A stretch of 32,123 bases of DNA, from positions 1 to 32,123 of the forward strand of contig CAMSTW010000041.1 in NCBI GenBank assembly GCA_947063855.1, given 5' to 3'. Both the position numbers and the translations under genes were made by a program. Source of the stretch: an uncultured Dorea sp. (lineage in GTDB: Bacteria; Bacillota; Clostridia; Lachnospirales; Lachnospiraceae). The notes beneath the pieces were generated by a model. That model was not told the origin of the DNA. It saw nothing but the letters and a program-made list of their open reading frames with translations, and ran no database searches. Positions 13,679 through 22,408 of the stretch are shown piece by piece (within the stretch, counting starts at the first letter, position 1; every line of letters starts with the position of its first letter).

Positions 13679-14821
13679 TTACTCTTCATCTCTGGCCAGT
13701 TCCCGGACGGCCCAAATGGCAGCGTCCACTTCTTCATCCGTGTTATAATGCGAAAAGCTGAATCTTACAGCTCCCTGCTCCACCGTCCCAAGGGCTTCGT
13801 GCATAAGCGGTGCACAATGTCCTCCCGACCTTGTAGAAATACCATATTCTGTAAGAAGTGCATCACTCACTTCTGAAGAATCATAATCACCGATATTCAG
13901 CGTCACGATCGCACAGCGCTCCTTCCCGCTGAAATCCCCGTATACCGTCACATTCTCAATATCCCGGACGCCCTCATAGAAACGCCGCATCAGCTCCTGC
14001 TCCCGTGCACAGACCGTATCAATCCCATGCTCTTCAAGGTAGCCAAGCGCGGCATGAAGTCCCGCAATCCCGTGTCCGTTCAGAGTCCCGGCTTCCAGGG
14101 CCGTAGGCATCTGCACCGGCTGGCTCTTGCTGTATGTCTGCACACCGGTTCCCCCGGCCTTCAGCGGGCGGATCGTTACGCCTTCCCGCACGTACATGCC
14201 GCCGGTTCCCTGGGGTCCTAACAATCCCTTATGCCCGGTAAAGCATAAGACGTCTATCTTCATCTCCTGTACATCAATGGGAAATACCCCCGCTGTCTGG
14301 GATGCGTCCACCACAAACAAGATGCCCCTCTCTCTTGCGAACTCGCCGATCGGTCTGGGATCCACATAATTTCCCGTCAGATTCGAGCCATTCGTACAGA
14401 CAATCATCTTCGTCTCCGGCCTGACTGCATTCTTAATATCTTCTATATCAAAATTACCCTTCCTGTCGCTCTTTACAATCGTAAGGCCTGTCCCCTTCGT
14501 CTCCAGATCATAGAGCGGCCTCAGCACCGAGTTATGCTCCAGCATCGTCGTGATCACGTGGTCACCCGGATTCAAGAGCCCCCGGATCGCGATATTCAGG
14601 CTCTCCGTGGAATTACACGTGAGCACCACCTGTCTTGGATCCGTCCCGTTAACCATCCGGCATATCTTCTCTCTCGTATCATAGATGATCCTCGACGCAC
14701 TCAGCGAAGCATCGTTCACGCCCCTTCCGGCATTCCCCATAGAACCCATCGCCGTCACTACCGCGTCAATCACTTCCTGCGGCTTACGCATAGTAGTCGC
14801 CGCATTATCCAGATAAATCAT
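13679..14821 (-). CDS. Cysteine desulfurase / selenocysteine lyase-like enzyme
   Basis: A 380-residue fold-type I PLP enzyme. The N-terminus MIYLDNAATT is typical. FTGHKGLLGPQGTGG contains the PLP lysine (Lys198). RSGGHCAP has the catalytic cysteine (Cys336), which takes sulfur from cysteine as a persulfide, or selenium from selenocysteine. It belongs to the class V aminotransferase-like group often found in selenium loci. A frame from 14848 exists, but GGACAGAGG supports 14821. Context suggests it feeds the carrier proteins downstream; the preference for sulfur or selenium cannot be read from sequence. Confidence 0.88.
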   Translation of the reverse strand: MIYLDNAATTMRKPQEVIDAVVTAMGSMGNAGRGVNDASLSASRIIYDTREKICRMVNGTDPRQVVLTCNSTESLNIAIRGLLNPGDHVITTMLEHNSVLRPLYDLETKGTGLTIVKSDRKGNFDIEDIKNAVRPETKMIVCTNGSNLTGNYVDPRPIGEFARERGILFVVDASQTAGVFPIDVQEMKIDVLCFTGHKGLLGPQGTGGMYVREGVTIRPLKAGGTGVQTYSKSQPVQMPTALEAGTLNGHGIAGLHAALGYLEEHGIDTVCAREQELMRRFYEGVRDIENVTVYGDFSGKERCAIVTLNIGDYDSSEVSDALLTEYGISTRSGGHCAPLMHEALGTVEQGAVRFSFSHYNTDEEVDAAIWAVRELARDEE

Positions 14822-14857
14822 TCCTCTGTCCTTCCTTTCCCGACACATACATAAAAC

Positions 14858-14885
14858 GACCCCGGAAACAAACTGTCCCGGGACC
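14858..14885 (-). terminator. Hairpin with T tail before the desulfurase gene
   Basis: On the minus strand GGTCCCGG (14885-14878) pairs with CCGGGGTC (14865-14858) including two G-U pairs, then G and TTTT. It could end read-through from the sel operon, or sit at the very 5' end of the desulfurase message. Confidence 0.5.
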
Positions 14886-14898
14886 GTTCCTCACATCT

Positions 14899-14963
14899 AG
14901 TATATTCCGATTTGTCCATTTCGTCTAATTGAATTCTATAATAAATTCATCTACTTATAGAAT
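14899..14963 (-). promoter_or_regulatory. Desulfurase promoter with LysR-like dyad
   Basis: The -10 box is TATACT (14904-14899) and the -35 box is TTAGAC (14928-14923), with an 18-base spacer. Just upstream, ATTCTATAA (14933-14941) and TTATAGAAT (14955-14963) form a perfect nine-base inverted repeat with a 13-base spacer, centred near -56. That position suits a LysR-type activator, and the LysR gene lies directly upstream. Confidence 0.55.
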
Positions 14964-15099
14964 CTATCAATAGTTCATATCATTTATAAAGTCCGTATGT
15001 ACTATCGGGAAAGCAGGCCGGCGATTGTAAATCCATTTCCAGTGTACAGGCGGTTTGGGGCTTCCCCTGGAAGATCAACAACCCCGCTGCCAGGGAAAT

Positions 15100-16017
15100 T
15101 TACAGATTCTTCTTAATCTGATACACCTCTTTCACAATCTTAATAAACCGCTCCGCCGACCCTGACAACTGATAATTCTTGTTATATACCAGATTGATAT
15201 CTCTCCCGTCGTCTGCCTTTGGGATCGGGAACGCCAGCACATATCCGTCTCTTGTCTCATCCTTCGTGGCAAGACGCGACAATATGGAAACCCCCATCCC
15301 CTGACGCACAGACTTCTTAATCGTCTCCTGGTTCTCGATACTGGCAATTATATCCAGATCCGCCGGATTGATCCCCGCCCGCTTCAGCTGCTTCCTTGCC
15401 TCCTTGCGTGTACCGGAGCCCTCTTCCCGCATAATCACATGCTCGGAAAGCAGCCAGCGGATATTATCTGCCGATTCCTCCTTAAGCCTCCGGTACCGCT
15501 CCGTATTCGGCGTGATGATTACCAGTTCATCCTTATAGAAGGGAATATATTTGCAATGCTTCTTCTCAAGCACCGTTCCTGTGAAACCTACGTCTGCCAT
15601 ATGGTCTATGATCTGCGTCACGACCTTGGAGCTGTCCGTCTCGATAATCTTAATCTGCTCATCCGGATACTTCTCATTAAACCGTATCAACGCCTTCGGC
15701 AGAAGATACTGCGCCGGTATCGTAGAGGCGGCAATGGTGATACACCGCTTCTCCCCCGTGTCCTTCTCACAGAAACGCTCTTCAATCTTCTTCTCAAGGT
15801 CGACGATCTGTCTGGCATATTTATACAAGTCCTTCCCGTCGTCAGACAGGCCGACTTCTTTCGTATTCCTGACAAACAGCCTTACACTTAATTCCTTCTC
15901 CAGAGAAGCAATATGTGCACTGATCGTAGGCTGTGTCAGATATAACTCCTTCGCCGCACGCGAAAAGCTGCCGCTCTCCGACACCTGGACGAAGGCCTCT
16001 AATTGTTTCAGATTCAT
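15100..16017 (-). CDS. LysR-family regulator of selenium metabolism
   Basis: A 305-residue LysR regulator. The winged helix-turn-helix occupies residues 1-60 ([20 protein letters not shown], then LTQPTISAHIASLEKEL). A periplasmic-binding-protein-like effector domain follows. It resembles the LysR group associated with selenium genes. Its ATG overlaps the selB stop by one base (TAATG), so it is translationally coupled to selB. It may sense a selenium or sulfur metabolite and act on the dyad upstream of the desulfurase gene. The ligand and targets are inferred. Confidence 0.88.
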   Translation of the reverse strand: MNLKQLEAFVQVSESGSFSRAAKELYLTQPTISAHIASLEKELSVRLFVRNTKEVGLSDDGKDLYKYARQIVDLEKKIEERFCEKDTGEKRCITIAASTIPAQYLLPKALIRFNEKYPDEQIKIIETDSSKVVTQIIDHMADVGFTGTVLEKKHCKYIPFYKDELVIITPNTERYRRLKEESADNIRWLLSEHVIMREEGSGTRKEARKQLKRAGINPADLDIIASIENQETIKKSVRQGMGVSILSRLATKDETRDGYVLAFPIPKADDGRDINLVYNKNYQLSGSAERFIKIVKEVYQIKKNL

Positions 16018-17930
16018 TAGTACGCAACCCTTTCACTCTCTGCTCCCATTTTCCTGGTTACCTTAATACTATCCATATATTCAAGTATCGGTTTCGCACT
16101 CTTCCTGCTGGTCTCAAACAGATCCCTGACCTGCGCGATCGTGATCAGCGGATCCTTCGCAAGCTCCTTCTGGATCACTTCCTTCGCATGCTCCATATAT
16201 TCGCTCAGAGTATACATGTCTTCCGTCACCTTCACGACCTTATTCTCCTCCAGAAGAATATTCAGGATGTCATCTGCGACCGCCTTTGCCGTCCCTTTCA
16301 CATCAATCTCTGAATACCGCACAAAATCATACCGCGCCTTCTTAAAAGACTCCAGAAGGATTCCCGATACTTTCTCATAAACTGCATCCTTTTTTACTTC
16401 AAATTCAGGCGTGCACAGGAATTCATCCACACGCTTCAGGCACCCGGCGTCAATCAGCATCTCCAGGATCTTATCAAATACGTTCGGCTTAATCTTCTTG
16501 AAATGGGCCGCCTGAACCTCCGCCTTCTTCATTCCGTACCTGTATGGATACTTCGCTTCATACGCCTTCAGTACTTTCTCCAATACCTGCCTGGCCGTCC
16601 TTTGGCTGTCCGCATGCCATACGAAGGTATCCTTACGCATAGGAAATACACACACCAGTCCCTGGTTCTTCAATATCTCTACGTCTTCCTGCACCTCTTC
16701 CGGCGACAGCGCCGTAAGAGACGCAAGCTCCGCCAGTGTGATCAGCGTATCGCCATGCCCTCTCACATGCATCTCAATTACATCCGCCGTTGAGCCGGAT
16801 TCCTTCCTTCTTAACTCTTCTATCACATCTTCCTGGAAACGGCGTTTTACGCCCGGATTCGGCTCCAGCACGACGCCTCCCCCGATGGTCTCCATCGGCG
16901 AATAGAAGCGCACCACAAACTTGTCGCCGCGTCTTACGGCAACCTCCTCCTCAAGCCGAAGCTGCACATATCCGCTCTCTCCCGGCCCGATCTCCTCCTG
17001 ATCAAGAAGGACCGCACGGCATAAGACCTCGCTGGTCCCGGTGAAGAAATGAAGCCGCATATGGTTCGTCAGGACTCTCATAGAAGACTCCAGGATCTGA
17101 AGCTTCACATCCAGAAGATCCGTGTTCTTCATACTGTTCTTTGGAGCCAGCACACATCCTCTCTTAATCTCCCTCTTCTTCACATTGGACAGGTTGATTG
17201 CCACACGCTGTCCCGCGTAGCACTCCTCCTTATCCTGGCCATGTACCTGGATACTTCGGATCTTACATTCCTTCCCCACAGGATACATCTGCAGGGTATC
17301 CTCCCTGGAAATCGTACCGGACACCAGCGTTCCTGTAATGATCGTTCCGAATCCGGACAATGTAAATGCACGGTCAACCGGAAGTCTTGGAATCGTCCGG
17401 ACATCCTTCGCCACTACCTCGTCACTGGTCATCTTCTCGATCATCCCAATCAACTCTTCCAGACCTTCACCGGTCGCAGAGGATACTCTGGCCACAGGCG
17501 CATGCGCAAGAAAGGTTCCGGCAAGCTCCTCCTTAACCTCCTCTTCCACAAGTTCCAGCCACTCCTCATCGACCAGGTCACATTTATTCAGAACGATGAT
17601 ACTCTTCTCAATCCCAAGAAGGCTTAAGATATCCACGTGCTCCTTCGTCTGGGGCATAATCCCTTCATCTGCCGCAATCACAAGGAGCACCAGATCCATG
17701 CCCACGACTCCGGCAACCATATTGTTAATGAACCTCTCGTGTCCCGGGACGTCAATGATACCCACCCGGTCGCCGCAGGGCAGGTCAAAATAGGTGAATC
17801 CAAGGTCAATCGTGATTCCCCTTCTCTGTTCCTCCTCCCAGCGGTCCGTATTCCTTCCTGTCAGCGCCTTGATAAGCGTTGTCTTGCCATGATCGATATG
17901 GCCTGCCGTTCCAACGATGATATTCTTCAT
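16017..17930 (-). CDS. selB: Selenocysteine-specific elongation factor SelB
   Basis: A 637-residue translational GTPase, close to the family length. G1 is [12 protein letters not shown] (residues 7-18), followed by DVPGHE and NKCD. EF-Tu-like domains 2 and 3 follow, then C-terminal winged-helix repeats (about 380-637) that bind the SECIS hairpin. SelB brings Sec-tRNA to UGA codons that carry a SECIS, here in prdB and selD. AGGAG precedes the ATG. It lies about 100 bases after selA and overlaps the LysR gene. Confidence 0.95.
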   Translation of the reverse strand: MKNIIVGTAGHIDHGKTTLIKALTGRNTDRWEEEQRRGITIDLGFTYFDLPCGDRVGIIDVPGHERFINNMVAGVVGMDLVLLVIAADEGIMPQTKEHVDILSLLGIEKSIIVLNKCDLVDEEWLELVEEEVKEELAGTFLAHAPVARVSSATGEGLEELIGMIEKMTSDEVVAKDVRTIPRLPVDRAFTLSGFGTIITGTLVSGTISREDTLQMYPVGKECKIRSIQVHGQDKEECYAGQRVAINLSNVKKREIKRGCVLAPKNSMKNTDLLDVKLQILESSMRVLTNHMRLHFFTGTSEVLCRAVLLDQEEIGPGESGYVQLRLEEEVAVRRGDKFVVRFYSPMETIGGGVVLEPNPGVKRRFQEDVIEELRRKESGSTADVIEMHVRGHGDTLITLAELASLTALSPEEVQEDVEILKNQGLVCVFPMRKDTFVWHADSQRTARQVLEKVLKAYEAKYPYRYGMKKAEVQAAHFKKIKPNVFDKILEMLIDAGCLKRVDEFLCTPEFEVKKDAVYEKVSGILLESFKKARYDFVRYSEIDVKGTAKAVADDILNILLEENKVVKVTEDMYTLSEYMEHAKEVIQKELAKDPLITIAQVRDLFETSRKSAKPILEYMDSIKVTRKMGAESERVAY

Positions 17931-18036
17931 ACCCTCATACTCCTGGTTTTTGTATTATCATTTTTCTTTTCCGGCTGATGTCTGTATTCTATATCACAAT
18001 GAAATCTGCCGTGAATAACATGTCAGCCGCACTACA

Positions 18037-19464
18037 TTACCGGCCCGCAATCAGACTGATCTCCTCCAACACGTCAAGTTCCCTGAACTGTTCTGCAAGC
18101 ACTCCAAAGAACCGCCGTTCTATCGTCCTTACATCCAGAAGGACCGTATCATTGGCCGTCCTTGGGATAACCGGGACCGGAAGATGACGCATACGCTCTT
18201 CTAACTCCGCCACACTGATCTTCTCCGGATGAATGGCAACCGCCATACTCGGAATCCGTTCAAGCGGAAGAGACCCTCCGCCGATCTGCGACTCACAGGG
18301 CTTTAGATCTATCCTTGCCGGCAGTTCTTCCTCATTCAGAAGCCTGCACAACTCCTTTGCGTCCCACTCTACGTCCTCCTGAGATCTCGTAATCATCCTG
18401 AGAACCGGGATATTCTTAACTGCCGTCTCCTCAGACAGATACTCCTGAAGCACCATCTCAAGAGCCGCCGCCGTAAACTTATCTATCCGAAGCGCACGGG
18501 TCAGCTGATTCTTCTTCATCATATCTATGTACTTCTTCCGGCCGATGATGATGCCTGCCTGGGGCCCGCCAAGCAGCTTGTCTCCGCTGAAGCATACCAC
18601 GTCCGCCCCCTTCGCGACGGACTCCTGGACCGTCGGTTCATATGTAATACCATACTTGCTAAGATCGATCAGCACGCCGCTTCCCAGATCTTCAATCACC
18701 GGAATCCCGTGTTCCTTCGCGATGGGAATCAGTTCGTCAATCCCCACGCTCTCCGTAAAACCAACAATCCTGTAATTACTCGTGTGCACCTTAAGAAGCG
18801 CCTTCGTCTCCTCCGTGACCGCATTCTCATAATCGTCATAGTGCGTCTTATTGGTGGTGCCCACCTCAACCAGCGTGGCGCCGCTCTGCTCCATCACGTC
18901 GGGAATCCTGAACTTCCCTCCGATCTCCACCAGCTCGCCTCGTGAGACAACCACCTCTCCGCCTTTGGCAAGGGAGCTTAAGATCAGCATCACGGCCGCC
19001 GCATTATTATTCACTGCCATAGCGGCCTCAGCTCCGGTAATCTTACAAAGAAGCTTCTCAAAATGGGAATATCTTTCCCCTCTCCTGCCTGCCTCCAGAT
19101 TATACTCCAGATTCGAATAGCCGGTGGCGATCGCGGACAGCCGCCTCATATGCTCCTGCCCGATCGGCGCCCGCCCAAGATTCGTATGGAGGATTGTTCC
19201 CGTGCCGTTGATCACCATACGCATATTCGGCGTATGCATCGCCGCAACCGTCATCTCAATATGCGCCGGCAAAAGCCCGATCTGAGCCTTCGCAGCCTCT
19301 TCCTCCTCACACTCTCCGATAAATCCTCGAAGCCTGTCAAGTTCAATATGAACGGCCTCCATAACCGTATCCCTGCTGTAATGGTCAATCAGCTCCCTGA
19401 CCGTCTCATTCTCCAGCAACACATCTACCTTGGGGATACTGCGGTATAACATATTCTTATTCAT
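18037..19464 (-). CDS. selA: L-seryl-tRNA(Sec) selenium transferase SelA
   Basis: A 475-residue PLP enzyme that converts seryl-tRNA-Sec to selenocysteyl-tRNA using selenophosphate. The PLP lysine is in FSGDKLLGGPQAG (Lys296). The N-terminal domain (RSIPKVDVLLENE) and the INGTGTILHTNLGRAP motif are typical of SelA. Length fits the family. It sits between selD and selB in the same direction, giving the order of use selD-selA-selB. The ribosome site (GGAGAAAAGGA) is somewhat distant from the ATG. Confidence 0.95.
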   Translation of the reverse strand: MNKNMLYRSIPKVDVLLENETVRELIDHYSRDTVMEAVHIELDRLRGFIGECEEEEAAKAQIGLLPAHIEMTVAAMHTPNMRMVINGTGTILHTNLGRAPIGQEHMRRLSAIATGYSNLEYNLEAGRRGERYSHFEKLLCKITGAEAAMAVNNNAAAVMLILSSLAKGGEVVVSRGELVEIGGKFRIPDVMEQSGATLVEVGTTNKTHYDDYENAVTEETKALLKVHTSNYRIVGFTESVGIDELIPIAKEHGIPVIEDLGSGVLIDLSKYGITYEPTVQESVAKGADVVCFSGDKLLGGPQAGIIIGRKKYIDMMKKNQLTRALRIDKFTAAALEMVLQEYLSEETAVKNIPVLRMITRSQEDVEWDAKELCRLLNEEELPARIDLKPCESQIGGGSLPLERIPSMAVAIHPEKISVAELEERMRHLPVPVIPRTANDTVLLDVRTIERRFFGVLAEQFRELDVLEEISLIAGR

Positions 19465-19560
19465 CTTTTTTGTTCCTTTTCTCCAACCACCTACGTGATC
19501 TGTATACTTTTCTGACTCTTACATTACGTCAATATATCCGGCATCACTTTTTCTGGATAT

Positions 19561-19587
19561 ACTAGTATAACCCGAACTAGTATAACC
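19561..19587. repeat. Short direct repeat over the selD stop codon
   Basis: ACTAGTATAACC occurs at 19561-19572 and again at 19576-19587, a period of 15. On the coding strand this gives Leu-Tyr-stop, Phe-Gly, Leu-Tyr-stop in the same frame. Confidence 0.6.
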
Positions 19588-20617
19588 GGATCAGCTTATC
19601 GCTCTTTTCTGCAACCTTCCCGATCACAGAGACAGCCGTATCCATGCCCGCGTTCTTAAAATCCGCAAGCATGTCCGTAAGATACTCCGGCGATACACTG
19701 ATCAACAGTCCCCCCGAAGTCTGGGGATCGTACAGAAGATCAAGATAATGCTCTTCTACCGCCCCCGTCTCTACCTTTCCGATGGAATATCCCCGGTTCT
19801 TGTAGGCTCCCGCCGGAACCAGTCCCATCTTCGCATAATCCACCGCATCTGCAAAATATGCGATATCTCTTACACGGATCTCAAATGTCACTTCACTGGC
19901 TGACGCCATCTCCACACAATGTCCGAGAAGTCCAAACCCGGTAATATCCGTACATGCGGATACATCATACTTCTCCACCACCTGCTTTCCCTTCTTGTTC
20001 AGGGAAGCCATGACGACCTGCGCCTCCCGGATTGCGGAAGGCGACGCCATATCTGCCTTGACGGCAGTGTTCACCACACCGCTTCCAATCTGCTTCGTAA
20101 GTACCAGGACATCTCCCGGTCTGCAGCCATAGTTCTTAAATATCTTATCAGGATGTACAAAACCGGATACGCACAATCCATACTTCGGCTCATCGTCCTG
20201 TACAGAATGTCCTCCGACCAGTACCGCTCCTGCTTCTTTCACCTTCATCGCGCCACCCGCCAGGATGTCGCCCAATATCGCCGGGTCCAGGCAATTGGGG
20301 AACCCGACTATGTTAAGTGCCACTGCCGGCTCTCCTCCCATGGCCCATACATCGCTCAGGGAATTCGCCGCCGCTATCTGTCCAAACATATAAGGATCAT
20401 CTACGATCGGAGTAAAGAAATCGACTGTCTGGATCATCGCAATCTCGTCAGTGACCTTATAAATCGCCGCGTCATCGGATGTTTCGATACCTACTATTAA
20501 ATTGTCGTCATGAAACTTAGGCAGCTTGCCCAGTACCTGAGCAAGGGTCTCCGGACCAATCTTGGCCGCTCAGCCCGCCGTCTTGCTTAATTGCGTTAAT
20601 CTGACATCTGATTTCAT
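19577..20617 (-). CDS. selD: Selenide, water dikinase SelD, a selenoprotein
   Basis: Reading the in-frame TGA at 20572-20570 as Sec gives a 346-residue protein: MKSDVRLTQLSKTAG-U-AAKIGPE, with Sec at residue 16 in the position of the usual catalytic Cys/Sec. The rest is typical of SelD: ETSDDAAIYKV, then TVDFFTPIVDDPYMFGQIAAANSLSDVWAMGG. It makes selenophosphate from selenide and ATP. AGGAGG precedes the ATG at 20617. A small GGTC/GACC hairpin follows the UGA. Because its own synthesis needs selenocysteine, SelD output depends on selenium status. A 12-base sequence holding the stop codon is repeated 15 bases on. Confidence 0.93.
20540..20572 (-). promoter_or_regulatory. UGA recoding site and possible SECIS of selD
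   Basis: The UGA is at 20572-20570. About 12 bases later GGTC and GACC form a short stem with loop CGGA, and GGCC/GGTC may pair alternatively. The structure is weaker than the prdB one, so the exact SECIS shape is uncertain. Confidence 0.5.
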
Positions 20618-20738
20618 CTTATAAACTCCTCCTGAATATCTCCGGTACATCGGCACACCCATATACCGCCTCGTACTAAATCTGATAACCGGCAATTCCT
20701 TCATTGCCGTCCGCACAATCAGAGCTTGTATCCAAGAA

Positions 20739-20770
20739 ACGGATTCCTGTATCCTCCTACAGGAATCCGT
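20739..20770 (-). promoter_or_regulatory. Perfect 13-base inverted repeat between yedF and selD
   Basis: ACGGATTCCTGTA (20739-20751) and TACAGGAATCCGT (20758-20770) pair perfectly around a six-base loop. On the transcript the loop reads GGAGGA. It lies 20 bases beyond the yedF stop and is followed by TTTCTTGG. This could be a terminator with a weak tail or an RNA-stability element. Confidence 0.65.
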
Positions 20771-20790
20771 CTGACACAATCCCCTGTGCG

Positions 20791-21396
20791 CTATGGTCTG
20801 ATAATCTTTCCCGCCTTCGCCATCGTCTCAACGATGCTGTACATGTTCGTTACCGAACCGACCGCCAGCTTGTCCTTCAAGCCATAATAATCCAGACAGG
20901 TTCCGCAGGTCATGATCTCCACTCCCTGAGCCTCCAGGGACCTTAAGTCATCCAGAGAATCCGACCCTTCCGCTGTAAGCGTGGCGCCGCCGTTATAGAA
21001 CAGCATGGTCTTTGGCAGTGTATCTAACTGTGTGACTGCGAAAATGAATCCCTTAATCAATACTTTGCCCAATTCGTCGTTTCCTATACCCATACGGTCA
21101 GAAGAAACGACAACTACTGTATTGCCTCTTGCATCCGGCGCACATACGGCCTCCTCTGATGCATCTTCAGACACGGCGCCTTCCATCTGAATCGTAATCT
21201 TGAATTCAGCGTCGCCCATCTTCTCGGAAGAAACCTGTCCTCCTGCACTCGACGCCATCTTCGTCACGTTCTGTACGGCAATCTCGTTGTCCACCAGAAC
21301 CTCGATCGTCTCCGGCCCTGTAAGCGCCTGCATTGCCTTTTTGGTCTTAATAACCGGGATCGGGCAATTGTCTCCCATCGCGTTGACTGTAACCAT
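20791..21396 (-). CDS. yedF: YedF, sulfurtransferase-like selenium metabolism protein
   Basis: A 201-residue, two-domain protein. Residues 1-75 are a TusA-like domain (MVTVNAMGDNCPIPVIKTKKAM, with the CPxP cysteine). A DsrE-like domain follows (TVVVVSSDRMGIGNDELGKVLIKGFIFAV, then LFYNGGATLTAEGSDS and EIMTCGTCLDYYG). This architecture is the YedF family of selenium-using bacteria. It is thought to bind or relay reactive selenium to SelD. The start at 21396 has GAAAGGTGG upstream; the longer frame begins at the GTG of that ribosome site. It leads the yedF-selD-selA-selB-lysR run. Confidence 0.9.
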   Translation of the reverse strand: MVTVNAMGDNCPIPVIKTKKAMQALTGPETIEVLVDNEIAVQNVTKMASSAGGQVSSEKMGDAEFKITIQMEGAVSEDASEEAVCAPDARGNTVVVVSSDRMGIGNDELGKVLIKGFIFAVTQLDTLPKTMLFYNGGATLTAEGSDSLDDLRSLEAQGVEIMTCGTCLDYYGLKDKLAVGSVTNMYSIVETMAKAGKIIRP

Positions 21397-21449
21397 GATT
21401 CTTTCCACCTTTCTTTGCCGGTACTCTTACCTTCAACACTTATAGACAT

Positions 21450-21478
21450 ATTCTATCACTGTTTGTCGAAAAGGTAAA
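21450..21478 (-). promoter_or_regulatory. Candidate promoter of the yedF-sel run
   Basis: On the minus strand TTTACC (21478-21473), a 17-base spacer and TAGAAT (21455-21450). The -10 region overlaps an ATAG-N7-CTAT dyad (21442-21456), which has the T-N11-A form of LysR boxes and shares half-sites with the desulfurase dyad. Confidence 0.5.
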
Positions 21479-21493
21479 CCGGTAATTAATATA

Positions 21494-22162
21494 TTATAAA
21501 ATAGCCTGAGAAATTCCCAAACTTTTTATATCTGTGTTCTTAATATCTATAATATGATACCCATGCTCCGCGTAATAAGCCGGCTTCATCTGTCCTTTCT
21601 TAAAAACAGCAAGGAATTCTTCCATAGTACGTACCTCTTCCGGAAAATAAGTCGCGCAGACGCCCACCTTCCCGGGAACATGGCAGTCACTGGATCCAAG
21701 CGTAAACAGATTAAGCTCCATGGCATACTCCGCCGCCTTCCTGCACGCCTCCGCCGACGTACTGCCGTTTAACACCTCCAGACCGTCAAGCCCCCGCACT
21801 TCGCGAAGATGATCTTCAAGTCCCCGGTTATTGTTACGGAACGGATGCGCCGCGAAGCATACCCCGCCCTGGGCCTTTACCAGATCGATAAATTCCTGAG
21901 CCGGGATACGTTCCCTGGGATAATCCTCTATCCCAAACGCCACGATATCCCCCTGCAGGGAGAAGAACTCAATCCCCACAAACACCGGGAATCCCGTCCG
22001 TCCCGTATATTCTGCCGCATAGTCCTTAAGTCCCATGCTGTCATGGTCGGTGATACAGATTCCTCCAAGTCCCTTTTGTCTGGCTATGCTTACCATCTGA
22101 TCCAGCTTCAGAAAACTGTCTTTCGAATATGTCATTTCATGCATGTGGGTGTCTATAAACAT
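21494..22162 (-). CDS. PHP-domain metal-dependent hydrolase
   Basis: A 222-residue protein of the PHP family, whose members are metal-dependent phosphoesterases. Metal-binding motifs appear in order: DTHMHE (4-9), ITDHDSMGL (about 37-45), AAHPFRNN (about 99-106) and SSDCHVPG (about 157-164). The substrate is unknown; relatives include histidinol-phosphate phosphatase and nucleotide or RNA phosphatases. GAGGAGAG precedes the ATG. It is on the same strand as the sel genes, but its stop is 98 bases from yedF with a promoter between, so it is probably not part of that unit. Confidence 0.82.
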   Translation of the reverse strand: MFIDTHMHEMTYSKDSFLKLDQMVSIARQKGLGGICITDHDSMGLKDYAAEYTGRTGFPVFVGIEFFSLQGDIVAFGIEDYPRERIPAQEFIDLVKAQGGVCFAAHPFRNNNRGLEDHLREVRGLDGLEVLNGSTSAEACRKAAEYAMELNLFTLGSSDCHVPGKVGVCATYFPEEVRTMEEFLAVFKKGQMKPAYYAEHGYHIIDIKNTDIKSLGISQAIL

Positions 22163-22408
22163 CTCTTCTCTCCTCTTCCCGTGTATGCCGGACGATCCTG
22201 CTGTTCATTCCCGCTTACTTCTATTATATAAATCATTGGCCCAGGTATCAAATAGAGTTTCATAATATATGGACAGATATATTGATTAACTCTATATTTC
22301 TCCCCGGCAGACTGTTCCAGAACGGCTTTTTGCAAGATATACCTCATGAATTACAAAGGGGAGATCCTGACTCTTCCGGAATCATGATCTCCCCTTATCC
22401 GAAGCCGC
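22163..22408 (-). terminator. Spacer with terminator of the alarmone synthetase gene
   Basis: AAGGGGAGATC (22356-22366) and GATCTCCCCTT (22386-22396) form an 11-pair stem with a TTTGTAATT tail on the minus strand, 12 bases after the stop. The rest of the spacer is A/T-rich and holds no clear gene. Confidence 0.7.
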
